Assembly (NCBI RefSeq): GCF_022809115.1
Contig: NZ_JALGBH010000002.1
Location: 496,001-560,000 of the forward strand
Origin: Pedobacter montanisoli
GTDB taxonomy: Bacteria; Bacteroidota; Bacteroidia; Sphingobacteriales; Sphingobacteriaceae
DNA: 64,000 nucleotides
Direction: 5' to 3'
Below are positions 19,491-27,906 of the stretch, piece after piece (the stretch's first letter is position 1; each line of letters opens with the position of its first letter). The notes under the pieces were generated by a model. The model saw only the letters and a program-made list of their open reading frames with translations. It was not told where the DNA came from and searched no databases. The translations under genes and the position numbers were made by a program.

Positions 19491-19593
19491 AGAGGGTGCC
19501 TAACATTATTCGTCATTCCGTACTCGATACGGAATCTACTAAGGAGATACTGAAATAAGTTCAAGATGACGAAATGGAGTTCAAGCACCCTCT
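19491..19593. terminator. fabF/ompA terminator stem with a repeat in its loop
   Basis: AGAGGGTGC at 19491-19499 and its complement GCACCCTCT at 19585-19593 make a perfect 9-bp stem between two convergent genes. The loop is 85 bases, and contains a palindromic element with ends CGTCAT (19511-19516) and ATGACG (19566-19571) and an inner hairpin ATTCCGTA / TACGGAAT. This looks like an ordinary terminator that received the element. Confidence 0.65.
19511..19571. repeat. Palindromic intergenic element, short subtype
   Basis: 61 bases bounded by CGTCAT/ATGACG, with the hairpin ATTCCGTACTCGATACGGAA inside and GATACTGAAATAAGTTCAAG near the right end. The right half matches the GATGCTGAAA...TTCAGCATGACG family found elsewhere in the window with a few changes; the left half is different. 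Confidence 0.7.
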
Positions 19594-19599
19594 AAATAA

Positions 19600-21351
19600 T
19601 TAGTAATTTAATACCTTAATTTCTGTTCTTCTATTAGCCTGATGTTCTTCTTCCGAACAATTTACACCGTTTGCACAACGGTTTAGCAATTTGGTTTCTC
19701 CATATCCTTTTGCAATTAATCTGTTTCTTTCTATACCATTAGCCACTAAATAATTTACAGCTGCTTCTGCTCTGCGCTGAGATAATTGCAAGTTATATTT
19801 ATCGTTTCCTCTGCTATCGGTATGTGAAGAGAGTTCGATTTTTAACGATGGATTTTGTTTCATAATTGTCACTACATTATCGAGAATAATAGCGGCATCA
19901 GAACGAATATCTGATTTATCAAAATCATATAAGATATTTTTTAATACCCATTTACTACCGTTACTCAATTCGCATACACCTAATTTTAAAGTTACATACA
20001 ATGTTTTACTGCGATCTAAACCTTTAGTACTTACCAGTTCAGTTTGCGAATAACGTCCTTGTTGATTGGCTACAACAGTAAAGTCTGATTGTGCATCTAA
20101 TTGGTAAATGAATTTACCTTGTACATCTGAGGTTTGGCTGATGTTGTTTTTAGAACTGGTATTGGTTAAAACAGTGTTGATGCTCGCTAAATTTACACCT
20201 TTTACGCAATCAAAAGTTTCTCCAACAAGCGTAAACCTTGGATCGTCGTGGTAAATCTCTTTAAAGATCACAGACGAACTGGTTTTAAAATCTTCATCGG
20301 TTAAAGTAAGAAGAGGTGTTTTAATACCATTTTTCTCACCTATAATTTGATAAGTTCCCGGTGCAATGCTTACCATTTTTTGTGCCTGACCATTTACATC
20401 TGTAATTGATTTTTCATTTAATGAATTGCCATTTATACTAACGGTTACACCACTTAAAGCAAGTCCTGTTTGTTTATCTTTTACCACAACCTGTAAATCT
20501 TTTTTGTTGATTTGAGGTTTTATTGTTTCTACAATTGGTTCATTTTTAATGGGTTCTGTGGCTTTTTTAGATTTTCCAAAAATGAATTTGATACCAGCTC
20601 CTGCGTTAAGACTTTTATGTAAAGTATTTTCTTGTATCCTAACTTCGTTGTAATGATCCAAATAACCACCTTTTATACCAACTTTAGGATCTATTGGTGT
20701 GTGTTCTACGCTTTTCTCAATGGTAAATCTGCTGGGTTTTGATCCAAACCGGGTTCCGAAAGTTTGTACATAGTCAACATGGGCAAACAAAGCAATTTTA
20801 GGAGAAAGGTTATAATTTAAACGTAAACCGCCTAAACCTGCCCAACTGTTTGCTTTATTACTGGCATCGTTAACAGTGTATTTGATATCATAATTTGCGG
20901 TGCTTAAGGGATTACTGTAAGTTAGTGTGGTTGTGTATTCAGGAAAATTCTGCATCATTAACCCACCACGTACATAAATCTCGGCATGAAAGCTGTTTTT
21001 GGTAAATTTATAGCTAGGACCGAAAGTGAAGAGATAATCCTGAAAACGGGTTTCATTCTTGTAATTAGTGCCGATATTGCCGTTCGCAAACATAAAGCTA
21101 TCTGCCTTGTTAATTCCATTTTGGATAAACCGGGCATCTATACCCAAACCAAATTTGTTGCCTTTAAAGTACTTATCCAGAAAAAGACCTCCAAAAAAAC
21201 CGGTCTTGGTTTCTCCAATCTTTTTATAAGTATCGAGAGGAAAACTTGCTCCGCCCTGTAATCCTATTTGAAAATCTCCTCTTGGTTTTTCTTGTGCAGC
21301 TGCTAAAAATGTAAGACCTAGTAACATTAATGCAAGTGAAAATCTTTTCAT
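19600..21351 (-). CDS. OmpA-family outer-membrane protein
   Basis: 583 residues. Signal peptide MKRFSLALMLLGLTFLAAAQ. An N-terminal beta-barrel-like region (about 25-260, with alternating aromatic strands such as GGLRLNYNLSPKIALFAHVDYV), two small carboxypeptidase-regulatory-like beta domains (about 285-360 and 370-450), and a C-terminal OmpA/MotB peptidoglycan-binding domain (about 465-583) with NILYDFDKSDIRSDAAIIL, SSHTDSRGNDKYNLQLSQRRA and NRRTEIKV. It should span the outer membrane and bind the cell wall. Single gene on the minus strand. Confidence 0.9.
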   Translation of the reverse strand: MKRFSLALMLLGLTFLAAAQEKPRGDFQIGLQGGASFPLDTYKKIGETKTGFFGGLFLDKYFKGNKFGLGIDARFIQNGINKADSFMFANGNIGTNYKNETRFQDYLFTFGPSYKFTKNSFHAEIYVRGGLMMQNFPEYTTTLTYSNPLSTANYDIKYTVNDASNKANSWAGLGGLRLNYNLSPKIALFAHVDYVQTFGTRFGSKPSRFTIEKSVEHTPIDPKVGIKGGYLDHYNEVRIQENTLHKSLNAGAGIKFIFGKSKKATEPIKNEPIVETIKPQINKKDLQVVVKDKQTGLALSGVTVSINGNSLNEKSITDVNGQAQKMVSIAPGTYQIIGEKNGIKTPLLTLTDEDFKTSSSVIFKEIYHDDPRFTLVGETFDCVKGVNLASINTVLTNTSSKNNISQTSDVQGKFIYQLDAQSDFTVVANQQGRYSQTELVSTKGLDRSKTLYVTLKLGVCELSNGSKWVLKNILYDFDKSDIRSDAAIILDNVVTIMKQNPSLKIELSSHTDSRGNDKYNLQLSQRRAEAAVNYLVANGIERNRLIAKGYGETKLLNRCANGVNCSEEEHQANRRTEIKVLNY

Positions 21352-21490
21352 ATCATTCTATTTAACATTCAACATTCTGTTTATTAATTTGCGCCTTTTG
21401 GCGTTTCAATAATTAATCAAACAGAGGTTTAAAATGTTACCCCTTTTTATGAAGAAAGGGTAGAAAGAAAAGAATGCATATTTGGCAAAA

Positions 21491-21527
21491 GGGTAAAAAA
21501 AAGTCGTTAGCGAATAAGCTAACGACT
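21491..21527 (-). terminator. Terminator of the LysM-udk unit
   Basis: Perfect 10-bp stem AGTCGTTAGC / GCTAACGACT (21502-21511, 21518-21527), followed on the minus strand by TTTTTTTACCC. Lies 25 bases past the udk stop. Confidence 0.92.
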
Positions 21528-21551
21528 ATAATTGAATCTAATTTTAGAGTT

Positions 21552-22190
21552 CTATAGATTATATTTCTCCTTGATTTCGTTTGAAATTTCTTCTGTTTTT
21601 GCAATAATTACTTCAGGAACATCCACATTATTTACCACTATAATTTCACATGTATCTTTAAAAGGAGCTAAATATTGTTTGTAAGCAGGTACAACATGAT
21701 TATGCCATTTGTACAGTACATCATCTTCAGGATAACCTCGCTCTAAGCCATCACGTTTAATTCTGCGTTGTAGCGCTACTTCTTCATCTGCTTCAATAAA
21801 AATCCTGGTATCTAATAGCTCAGAAATTTCTTTGAAATGTAATATAAATAAACCTTCAACAATTAAAATTGGAGCTGGACTAATCTCTAATATCTTAGTT
21901 ACTGCTAAGGGATTGTTAAAATTGTATTCCTTTTTGTAAACAGTTTCGCCATTGATGAGTTTTTTTATATCCAACAGAAATTGCTGATCATCAATGGTGC
22001 TTGGCAAATCAAAATTGTATAATTTGTTTTCTTCTTGTGTCATTTCTCCCGCAGGAATGTAATAATCATCCTGAGAAACCAAGGTTACCTCATCGGTTTT
22101 AAAATGGTGAAGAAAAGTATTTAAAAAGAAGGTTTTGCCCGATCCGCTTCCGCCGGCAATACCAATTATTAAAGGTTTGTTATTGGTCAT
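21552..22190 (-). CDS. udk: Uridine kinase
   Basis: Phosphorylates uridine and cytidine to the monophosphates for pyrimidine salvage. 212 residues. Walker A IAGGSGSGKTFFLN at residues 9-22, the substrate loop VSQDDYYIP with the catalytic Asp, NFDLPSTIDDQ, and the lid region FIEADEEVALQRRIKRDGLERG. It overlaps the 3' end of the upstream LysM gene by 11 bases, an unusual degree of coupling between a cell-wall protein and a nucleotide-salvage enzyme. Confidence 0.95.
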   Translation of the reverse strand: MTNNKPLIIGIAGGSGSGKTFFLNTFLHHFKTDEVTLVSQDDYYIPAGEMTQEENKLYNFDLPSTIDDQQFLLDIKKLINGETVYKKEYNFNNPLAVTKILEISPAPILIVEGLFILHFKEISELLDTRIFIEADEEVALQRRIKRDGLERGYPEDDVLYKWHNHVVPAYKQYLAPFKDTCEIIVVNNVDVPEVIIAKTEEISNEIKEKYNL

Positions 22191-23742
22191 TATCTTGAGG
22201 TCCGTAAGTTAAATGGCAGAAAAATCTTTTGTCTAAAGCACCAACTGCATCAGCAACAGCTTTGGTCATTACAATGATCACATCTTTAGTGGTCTCATTT
22301 TCAGTAAATTTTCCAACTACTTTAGCAAAGGTAGAACGGTTGGTCATAGGATTGGTTATTTTTATTATAGTACCCACCGGTGCAGTTTTGTGTAAGATCA
22401 GCATTTTGGCAGGATCCAGATCAGGATCAGCAATCCAAATTCCGGTTCCTTTCTCTTCTACCTGATTTAATCCATAAGTTGCAGCAGATCGTTTTAATGC
22501 CGGAGTAATCATAGTGGAAGGAGAAGAATCTGTTTCGTCATTTTCCTCATTGCTATTTGTAGCATTGACTATTTTATCGCCCTTGATGATCAATTTTTGT
22601 CCAACCTTGAGCTCATTATCTGTTAAGTTATTGGCTTGTTTTAGCTGGTAAGTTGTTAGCCCATATTTAGAAGCTATTGCATAAATGGTTTCTCCTGCTT
22701 TTACGGTATGTTCAAAGCTTTTCTCATTGGTAGAAATGGGCTTAGTTACAGCAGTATTTTCTGTTTCAACTTTCTTTTGAACAGGTGCAGGTTGGGTTTT
22801 TTCTACCTCGGCAACGGCTTCTTTATTGCCTGGAATTTTAAGGGTTTGACCCGGTTTTAAATTATAAGAAGTTAATTTGTTAAACTGGATCAATTGGTAG
22901 GTAGTTAGATTATAACGAGCCGCTATATTGTAAATTGTTTCATTATCCTTAACTGTATAGTTAAAGCTGGGTTCATCAGTTTTGCTCTCTATGGTATTTG
23001 CAGCCTTTTCGATGGTGTTTTTAACTTTTTCTGCAGGAGCAGGATTATTTGCAACACTCTCGTCTTTATTGTTCTGAATTTTTAAGACCTGTCCGATCTG
23101 TAAATTGCTAGAACTTAAATTGTTTAATCTCTTGATGTCTTCTACAGTAGTACCATATAAACCCGATAAAAGATTAAGTGTTTCTTTAGCTTTTACAGTG
23201 TGCTCAATAACACTTCCTTGTTGAGCCTCTTTAACAGTAGGTGTAACTGTGTTATTTTCTACAGGAACATTTGCTGCAACATTGTTGGTTTTAACAAAAG
23301 GTATTTTTAAGACCTGACCTATCTGTAAATTGCTTGAAGTTAAATTATTAAGTTGTTTAATTTCGTTGATTGTGGTGCCGTATTTCTCGGCCAGCATATT
23401 CAGATTGTCTTTAGCTATTACGGTATGTTCAAAAAAGCCAGCATTTTCAGCTGATTTTCCTGTATTTTTAGTCACTGCATTAAATGCTAACTCTGTGGGT
23501 ACTTTAACAATGGTTCCGATTTGCAGATTTTTGTTTTCGTTATAGCTGATTACATCCTTAACATTAACATTATATTTTCTTGAGATAGAATAATAGCTTT
23601 CTTTGGGATCTACTTTGTGGATAATAACTTTTTTACCATTGATGTTTTCTACACCGATTGAATCGATTGGGTTTGATGCCCGAACAATGAATGTGCTAAG
23701 ACAAATCGTGGCGAGAAAGATATATTTTTTAATCATTAACAT
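22180..23742 (-). CDS. Secreted protein with five LysM domains and an RlpA-like barrel
   Basis: 520 residues, exported (signal MLMIKKYIFLATICLSTFIVRA). Five LysM peptidoglycan-binding units are separated by Ser/Asn/Glu-rich linkers: about residues 41-82 (divergent), 105-148, 180-222, 262-305 and 347-390. Units 2 and 3 are nearly identical in their second half (LQIGQVLKI), which points to internal duplication. The last 105 residues (ATYGLNQVEEKGTGIWIADP through FFCHLTYGP) look like a double-psi beta-barrel of the RlpA type. Probably binds and acts on the cell wall, but I cannot see a catalytic residue set. The start may be six bases downstream (MIKKYIF). Confidence 0.88.
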   Translation of the reverse strand: MLMIKKYIFLATICLSTFIVRASNPIDSIGVENINGKKVIIHKVDPKESYYSISRKYNVNVKDVISYNENKNLQIGTIVKVPTELAFNAVTKNTGKSAENAGFFEHTVIAKDNLNMLAEKYGTTINEIKQLNNLTSSNLQIGQVLKIPFVKTNNVAANVPVENNTVTPTVKEAQQGSVIEHTVKAKETLNLLSGLYGTTVEDIKRLNNLSSSNLQIGQVLKIQNNKDESVANNPAPAEKVKNTIEKAANTIESKTDEPSFNYTVKDNETIYNIAARYNLTTYQLIQFNKLTSYNLKPGQTLKIPGNKEAVAEVEKTQPAPVQKKVETENTAVTKPISTNEKSFEHTVKAGETIYAIASKYGLTTYQLKQANNLTDNELKVGQKLIIKGDKIVNATNSNEENDETDSSPSTMITPALKRSAATYGLNQVEEKGTGIWIADPDLDPAKMLILHKTAPVGTIIKITNPMTNRSTFAKVVGKFTENETTKDVIIVMTKAVADAVGALDKRFFCHLTYGPQDNDQ

Positions 23743-23895
23743 TTCAATTTTTGAGCCTACAATAATACAAATAATATAGATTAACTACATTACTTAATCA
23801 AAAACGGAAACAGGGGCATGCTATTGTACGATTTTGCTTTTATTTAAAACTAAAATGACTAATATTTGTTATTAAGCAAAGAATAAATACAAATT

Positions 23896-24372
23896 ATGGC
23901 TAAGGAAATCGATCTAACAGAAAAGCAGGTTAGACCTGTAGTAGATATGCTAAATGAATATTTGGCAAATTATCATGTACATTATCAAAAATTAAGAGGA
24001 TGTCACTGGAATGTTAAAGGTCCGCATTTTTTTACATTACATATAAAGTTTGAAGAGCTTTACACCAATGCGCAACTTACTATTGATGAAATTGCTGAGC
24101 GTGTGCTAACCTTAGGTAAACCACCTCATAGCCGTTTTGCTGATTATATCAAAGAATCGAGCATAAAAGAAGTGAATACCATTGGCATGAAAGATACAGA
24201 TATGGTAGAAGAACTGTTAAATGACATGACCAGATTAATAGAATTTGAAAGATCTTTGCTGGAAGAAACTGACAAAGTAGGAGATGATGGATCAAATGAT
24301 ATGGTTAACCGTTTTATGCAGTTTAAAGAGAAAAATATCTGGATGCTTAAATCTTTTTTAGGTAAAAAATAA
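23896..24372 (+). CDS. dps: Dps-family ferritin-like DNA-protection protein
   Basis: 158 residues, the usual length. Dodecameric mini-ferritin that oxidises and stores iron and protects DNA during starvation and oxidative stress. The ferroxidase ligands of the family are visible: the His in LRGCHWNVKGPHFFTLHIKFEEL (H..H..D/E pattern) and the acidic helix EELYTNAQLTIDEIAERVLTLG. No long Lys-rich N-terminal tail is present, so direct DNA binding may be weak. Single gene with its own terminator; oxidative-stress control is likely but not shown by the sequence. Confidence 0.93.
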   Translation: MAKEIDLTEKQVRPVVDMLNEYLANYHVHYQKLRGCHWNVKGPHFFTLHIKFEELYTNAQLTIDEIAERVLTLGKPPHSRFADYIKESSIKEVNTIGMKDTDMVEELLNDMTRLIEFERSLLEETDKVGDDGSNDMVNRFMQFKEKNIWMLKSFLGKK

Positions 24373-24390
24373 GCTAAAAGTAATGTTCTA

Positions 24391-24425
24391 AAAAAAGGCC
24401 ACGGATTTAAATCTGTGGCCTTTTT
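24391..24425 (+). terminator. Terminator of dps
   Basis: Stem GGCCACGGAT / ATCTGTGGCC (one G-T pair) with flanking A-run and T-run, so it can work in both directions. Its T-run also supplies the TTTG of the next gene's promoter. Confidence 0.9.
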
Positions 24426-24455
24426 GTTGAGTATAATCGGTAATTCATATCTTTG
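24423..24455 (+). promoter_or_regulatory. Promoter of the UbiD-type gene
   Basis: TTTG at 24423-24426, 21 bases, TATCTTTG at 24448-24455: a full Bacteroidota promoter. Only four bases separate it from the ATG at 24460, so the mRNA should begin at or within a base or two of the start codon. Confidence 0.65.
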
Positions 24456-24459
24456 GCGC

Positions 24460-26292
24460 ATGGGCTATAAAAGTTTATCAGACTGTATAATTGATTTAGA
24501 GAAACATGGTCATTTGATTCGTATCAAGGAAGAAGTAGATCCCTACTTAGAGATGGCGGCTATACATTTGAAGGTTTTTGAAAAGCAAGGCCCTGCACTT
24601 TTATTTGAAAATGTAAAAGGCTCGCCTTTTAAGGCCGTATCTAATTTATTTGGCACCTTAGAGCGCTCCAAATTCATGTTCAGAGATAGCTTAAAGCGCG
24701 TAGAAGAATTAGTAGCATTGCGAGGCGATCCGATGAAGGCATTGAAACATCCTTTAAAGTATGCAGGATCTGGTTTAACGGCATTTAAAGCATTGCCTCT
24801 TAAACAATCGCTTTTTAAAAATATATTTCAAAAAACCACGATAGACCAGATCCCACAGATTGTACACTGGCCTATGGATGGCGGAGCATTTATTACAATG
24901 CCACAGGTTTATACAGAAGATATCGATAAGCCAGGTGTAATGAATGCCAACTTAGGGATGTACAGGATCCAGTTGAGCGGTAATGAATATATACACAATA
25001 AAGAAGTAGGCCTGCATTACCAAATACACAGAGGAATTGGTGTACACCAGACTAAGGCCAATGCTAAAGGAGAACCTTTGAAAGTAAGTATTTTTGTGGG
25101 AGGTCCGCCCTCACATCCTTTAGCTGCAGTAATGCCTCTCCCTGAAGGATTGTCTGAACTTACTTTTGCCGGAGCCTTAGGAAATCGCAGGTTTAGGTAT
25201 TTTTATGATGATGAAGGGTTTTGCATATCTGCTGATGCCGATTTTGTAATAACAGGTACTGTTTATCCGCATGATAATAAACCCGAAGGACCTTTTGGCG
25301 ATCATTTGGGGTACTATAGTCTTACCCATCCGTTCCCGGTAATGAAAGTGCATCATGTTTACCATAAAAAAGATGCCATATGGTCTTTTACGGTGGTAGG
25401 CAGGCCACCGCAGGAAGATACGAGCTTTGGTGCCTTGATTCATGAAATAACAGGAGCAGCCATGCCCCAAGAAATAGCAGGTTTAAAAGAAGTAAATGCG
25501 GTAGATGCCGCTGGCGTACATCCTTTATTGTTCGCCATAGGAAGCGAGCGCTACACACCCTATTTAAAAGAGCGCAAACCGCAGGAGATTTTAACCATAG
25601 CCAACCAGATATTGGGTAAAAACCAATTGAGCTTGGCTAAGTACTTATTAATTGCCGCTAGGCAGGATAATGAACAATTGAGTACACAGAATATAGAAGG
25701 TTTCTTACAACATATTCTTGAGCGTATCGATTTTAGCAAAGACCTGCATTTTTATACCAATACCACTATTGATACTTTAGATTACTCAGGTGAGGGTTTA
25801 AATTCAGGTTCTAAAGTAGTTTGGGCTGCAGCAGGAGAGAAGAAAAGGGAATTGTGGCAACAACTACCTGATGATTTTAAATTGAACACGGCTCCAGCCA
25901 TGGCCATAGCCATGCGGGGTGTATTGATTTTACAGTTAGATGTTTACAAAGAAGCTAAAGAAGAGAAAAACAAAATTGCTGCTTTGAAAGAAGAGCTGAA
26001 ACGATTTGACCTCAAAGGGTTTCCTTTAATTGTACTATGTGATGATGCACATTTTACAGCGGCTCATATCAATAATTTGGTTTGGGTTACCTTTACCCGG
26101 AGCAATCCAGCTGTAGATATAGATGGAGTTCATGATTTTATAGAGAACAAACATTGGGGTTGTAATGGCAGCCTGATCATAGATGCACGAAAAAAGCCGC
26201 ATCATGCACCTGAATTGATTAAAGATAAAGCAATTGAAAAGCGCATAGAACGTTTGATGGAACGAGGTGGTTCATTAAACGGCATACTATAA
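24460..26292 (+). CDS. UbiD-family decarboxylase (menaquinone-type)
   Basis: 610 residues, larger than E. coli UbiD (about 490), matching the long Bacteroidota form that is usually linked to menaquinone synthesis. UbiD enzymes use prenylated FMN to decarboxylate aromatic or unsaturated acids. Seen: YKSLSDCIIDLEKHGHLIRI at the start, the prFMN/metal-region QIHRGIGVHQTKA, EGPFGDHLGYYSLTHPFPV with the conserved acidic residues, and a C-terminal extension of about 110 residues (WGCNGSLIIDARKKPHH). The upstream ATG at 24415 falls inside the dps terminator, so the start is 24460. No UbiX-type flavin prenyltransferase is nearby. The exact substrate is not provable here. Confidence 0.88.
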   Translation: MGYKSLSDCIIDLEKHGHLIRIKEEVDPYLEMAAIHLKVFEKQGPALLFENVKGSPFKAVSNLFGTLERSKFMFRDSLKRVEELVALRGDPMKALKHPLKYAGSGLTAFKALPLKQSLFKNIFQKTTIDQIPQIVHWPMDGGAFITMPQVYTEDIDKPGVMNANLGMYRIQLSGNEYIHNKEVGLHYQIHRGIGVHQTKANAKGEPLKVSIFVGGPPSHPLAAVMPLPEGLSELTFAGALGNRRFRYFYDDEGFCISADADFVITGTVYPHDNKPEGPFGDHLGYYSLTHPFPVMKVHHVYHKKDAIWSFTVVGRPPQEDTSFGALIHEITGAAMPQEIAGLKEVNAVDAAGVHPLLFAIGSERYTPYLKERKPQEILTIANQILGKNQLSLAKYLLIAARQDNEQLSTQNIEGFLQHILERIDFSKDLHFYTNTTIDTLDYSGEGLNSGSKVVWAAAGEKKRELWQQLPDDFKLNTAPAMAIAMRGVLILQLDVYKEAKEEKNKIAALKEELKRFDLKGFPLIVLCDDAHFTAAHINNLVWVTFTRSNPAVDIDGVHDFIENKHWGCNGSLIIDARKKPHHAPELIKDKAIEKRIERLMERGGSLNGIL

Positions 26293-26293
26293 A

Positions 26294-26330
26294 ATAAAAA
26301 AGGTTGAGCATTTGCTCAACCTTTTTTATT
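26294..26330. terminator. Bidirectional terminator between the UbiD-type gene and FadL-like gene
   Basis: AAAAAAGGTTGAGCA / TGCTCAACCTTTTTT: a long perfect stem with a 2-base core loop, with A-run and T-run on either side. It sits between two convergent genes. Confidence 0.93.
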
Positions 26331-26348
26331 TATCTGAGAATGTTCTGT

Positions 26349-27878
26349 TTAGAACTTTATGCCAAAAGTAAGGAATACATTATTGTTAGTAGTTTTTAGA
26401 TTTGCTACAGGTTCATTGCCGTTATTTAAAGTATAAGGAATATTAGTTCCATTATTTTCAACACGTTGATAAGCCAGATCAAAATAGTAATTGTTAATTC
26501 TGTAACCTAAACCTCCACTGTAAAATTTGGTATCAAAATCATTGTTGCTGTCATTTTTATAAGGCGATCCATTTATACCAAATCCGGCTCTGACACTTAA
26601 ATTATCAACAGCTTTAAATTCTGCACCAACACGGTAATTTATAGCGCTGGTATAATTGTTTTTTACAGTAGCATTACTACCTGTAATTTCTTCGTGAGTT
26701 CTGCCATCGTTAGATGAAAAACGAATGCTCGAATAATCTACAAAATCAACATCCGCAGAGATTAAACCTTTGTTGCCAATTACATAACTTGCACCCAGAG
26801 ATCCTTTTAACGGCGTTCTAAGGTTATATCTGAAGTCATATATCTGAGCTTTGTTGGTAATTACATCATTAGAGATTTTATTGTCAATTTTCTCTGAGTA
26901 ACTATCATCTATTACGAACCAGGTTGGAGTTTGTAGGGTAGCACCAATTCTGAAATTGCTTACAGGTCTGAAAATTAACCCTAAACGGGCATTAATACCA
27001 GAACCTTTAGTCTCCTGATTTTGTACATAGCTTAGTCTGTAATTTTCTCTTGGTCCGTAGCCATCACCAGGATCGTAAGTATTTAAACTTCCCGCTTCAA
27101 TAAATTCGGCATCACTGGTATATCTCAGATTAATAAGACCAACATTTGCACCAATATAAAACTGGTTAGAAAAATTTAAAGCTCCGGCAATATTGAATTC
27201 AGAAACAGAGCCGGCTCTTACTTCATTTTTCTGCTGATTATTTGCAGAAAATGCATTTCCTGCACTTGATGCAGTGTACATATTAGGATTACCGGGTGTA
27301 TTAAAATTAATCAGATAACTATCAAACGCCATTCCTTCCAATGAATTTTTGGAAATGGTAAAGTTATTAGGATCTTTTGACCGATTGGCCAGATCAGCAA
27401 AAAAATGTCTGATAGAGTTATTGCTATTCTGACCCCCATAGCTTGATTCTAAAGCGTAATCATTATTTCTTGCATAACCCAGCCCAAAAACAGAACTGAT
27501 CAGCCCTTTTTTAGTATCTTCTCCTTTTTTCTTATAAGAAGGTGCGTACAATATTACACCCAATTGGTTTAAATTAAGCGTTCCTTTATTGGTTCTGCTA
27601 TTTTTACCTGCTAAATAACTGCCATCAACTCCGGTATGGTTAAATTCAGGAGTTAATGAAAATTCAGAACGGGTAAATAAGCCTAATCCGGCAGGGTTTC
27701 CACTTAGAGAACTCATATCACCACCTACACCAATCTGCGCATTACCCATTGCTTTAAAGCGGGCAGTACTTCCATAATTTAATTGTGAGAAGCGTAAACC
27801 ATCGCTACCATATTGTGCATAAGCACCGCTTGCAGAGGCTACCAAGCCTATTACAAGCATAGAAAATATCTTGTTCAT
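26349..27878 (-). CDS. OmpP1/FadL-family outer-membrane protein
   Basis: 509 residues with signal MNKIFSMLVIGLVASASGAYAQ. Predicted 14-strand barrel of the FadL/TodX family, which lets hydrophobic molecules cross the outer membrane. Seen: the N-terminal hatch-like SARFKAMGNAQIGVGGDMSSLSGNPAGLG (NPAG being the family signature), several strands alternating aromatic and polar residues, and a C-terminal Phe (FLTFGIKF) as needed for Bam assembly. The substrate is unknown. It lies 28 bases downstream of a Tyr/Gly-rich lipoprotein on the same strand. Confidence 0.85.
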   Translation of the reverse strand: MNKIFSMLVIGLVASASGAYAQYGSDGLRFSQLNYGSTARFKAMGNAQIGVGGDMSSLSGNPAGLGLFTRSEFSLTPEFNHTGVDGSYLAGKNSRTNKGTLNLNQLGVILYAPSYKKKGEDTKKGLISSVFGLGYARNNDYALESSYGGQNSNNSIRHFFADLANRSKDPNNFTISKNSLEGMAFDSYLINFNTPGNPNMYTASSAGNAFSANNQQKNEVRAGSVSEFNIAGALNFSNQFYIGANVGLINLRYTSDAEFIEAGSLNTYDPGDGYGPRENYRLSYVQNQETKGSGINARLGLIFRPVSNFRIGATLQTPTWFVIDDSYSEKIDNKISNDVITNKAQIYDFRYNLRTPLKGSLGASYVIGNKGLISADVDFVDYSSIRFSSNDGRTHEEITGSNATVKNNYTSAINYRVGAEFKAVDNLSVRAGFGINGSPYKNDSNNDFDTKFYSGGLGYRINNYYFDLAYQRVENNGTNIPYTLNNGNEPVANLKTTNNNVFLTFGIKF

Positions 27879-27906
27879 GTGTGTGTTTATTGGTTACGTT
27901 AATAGA

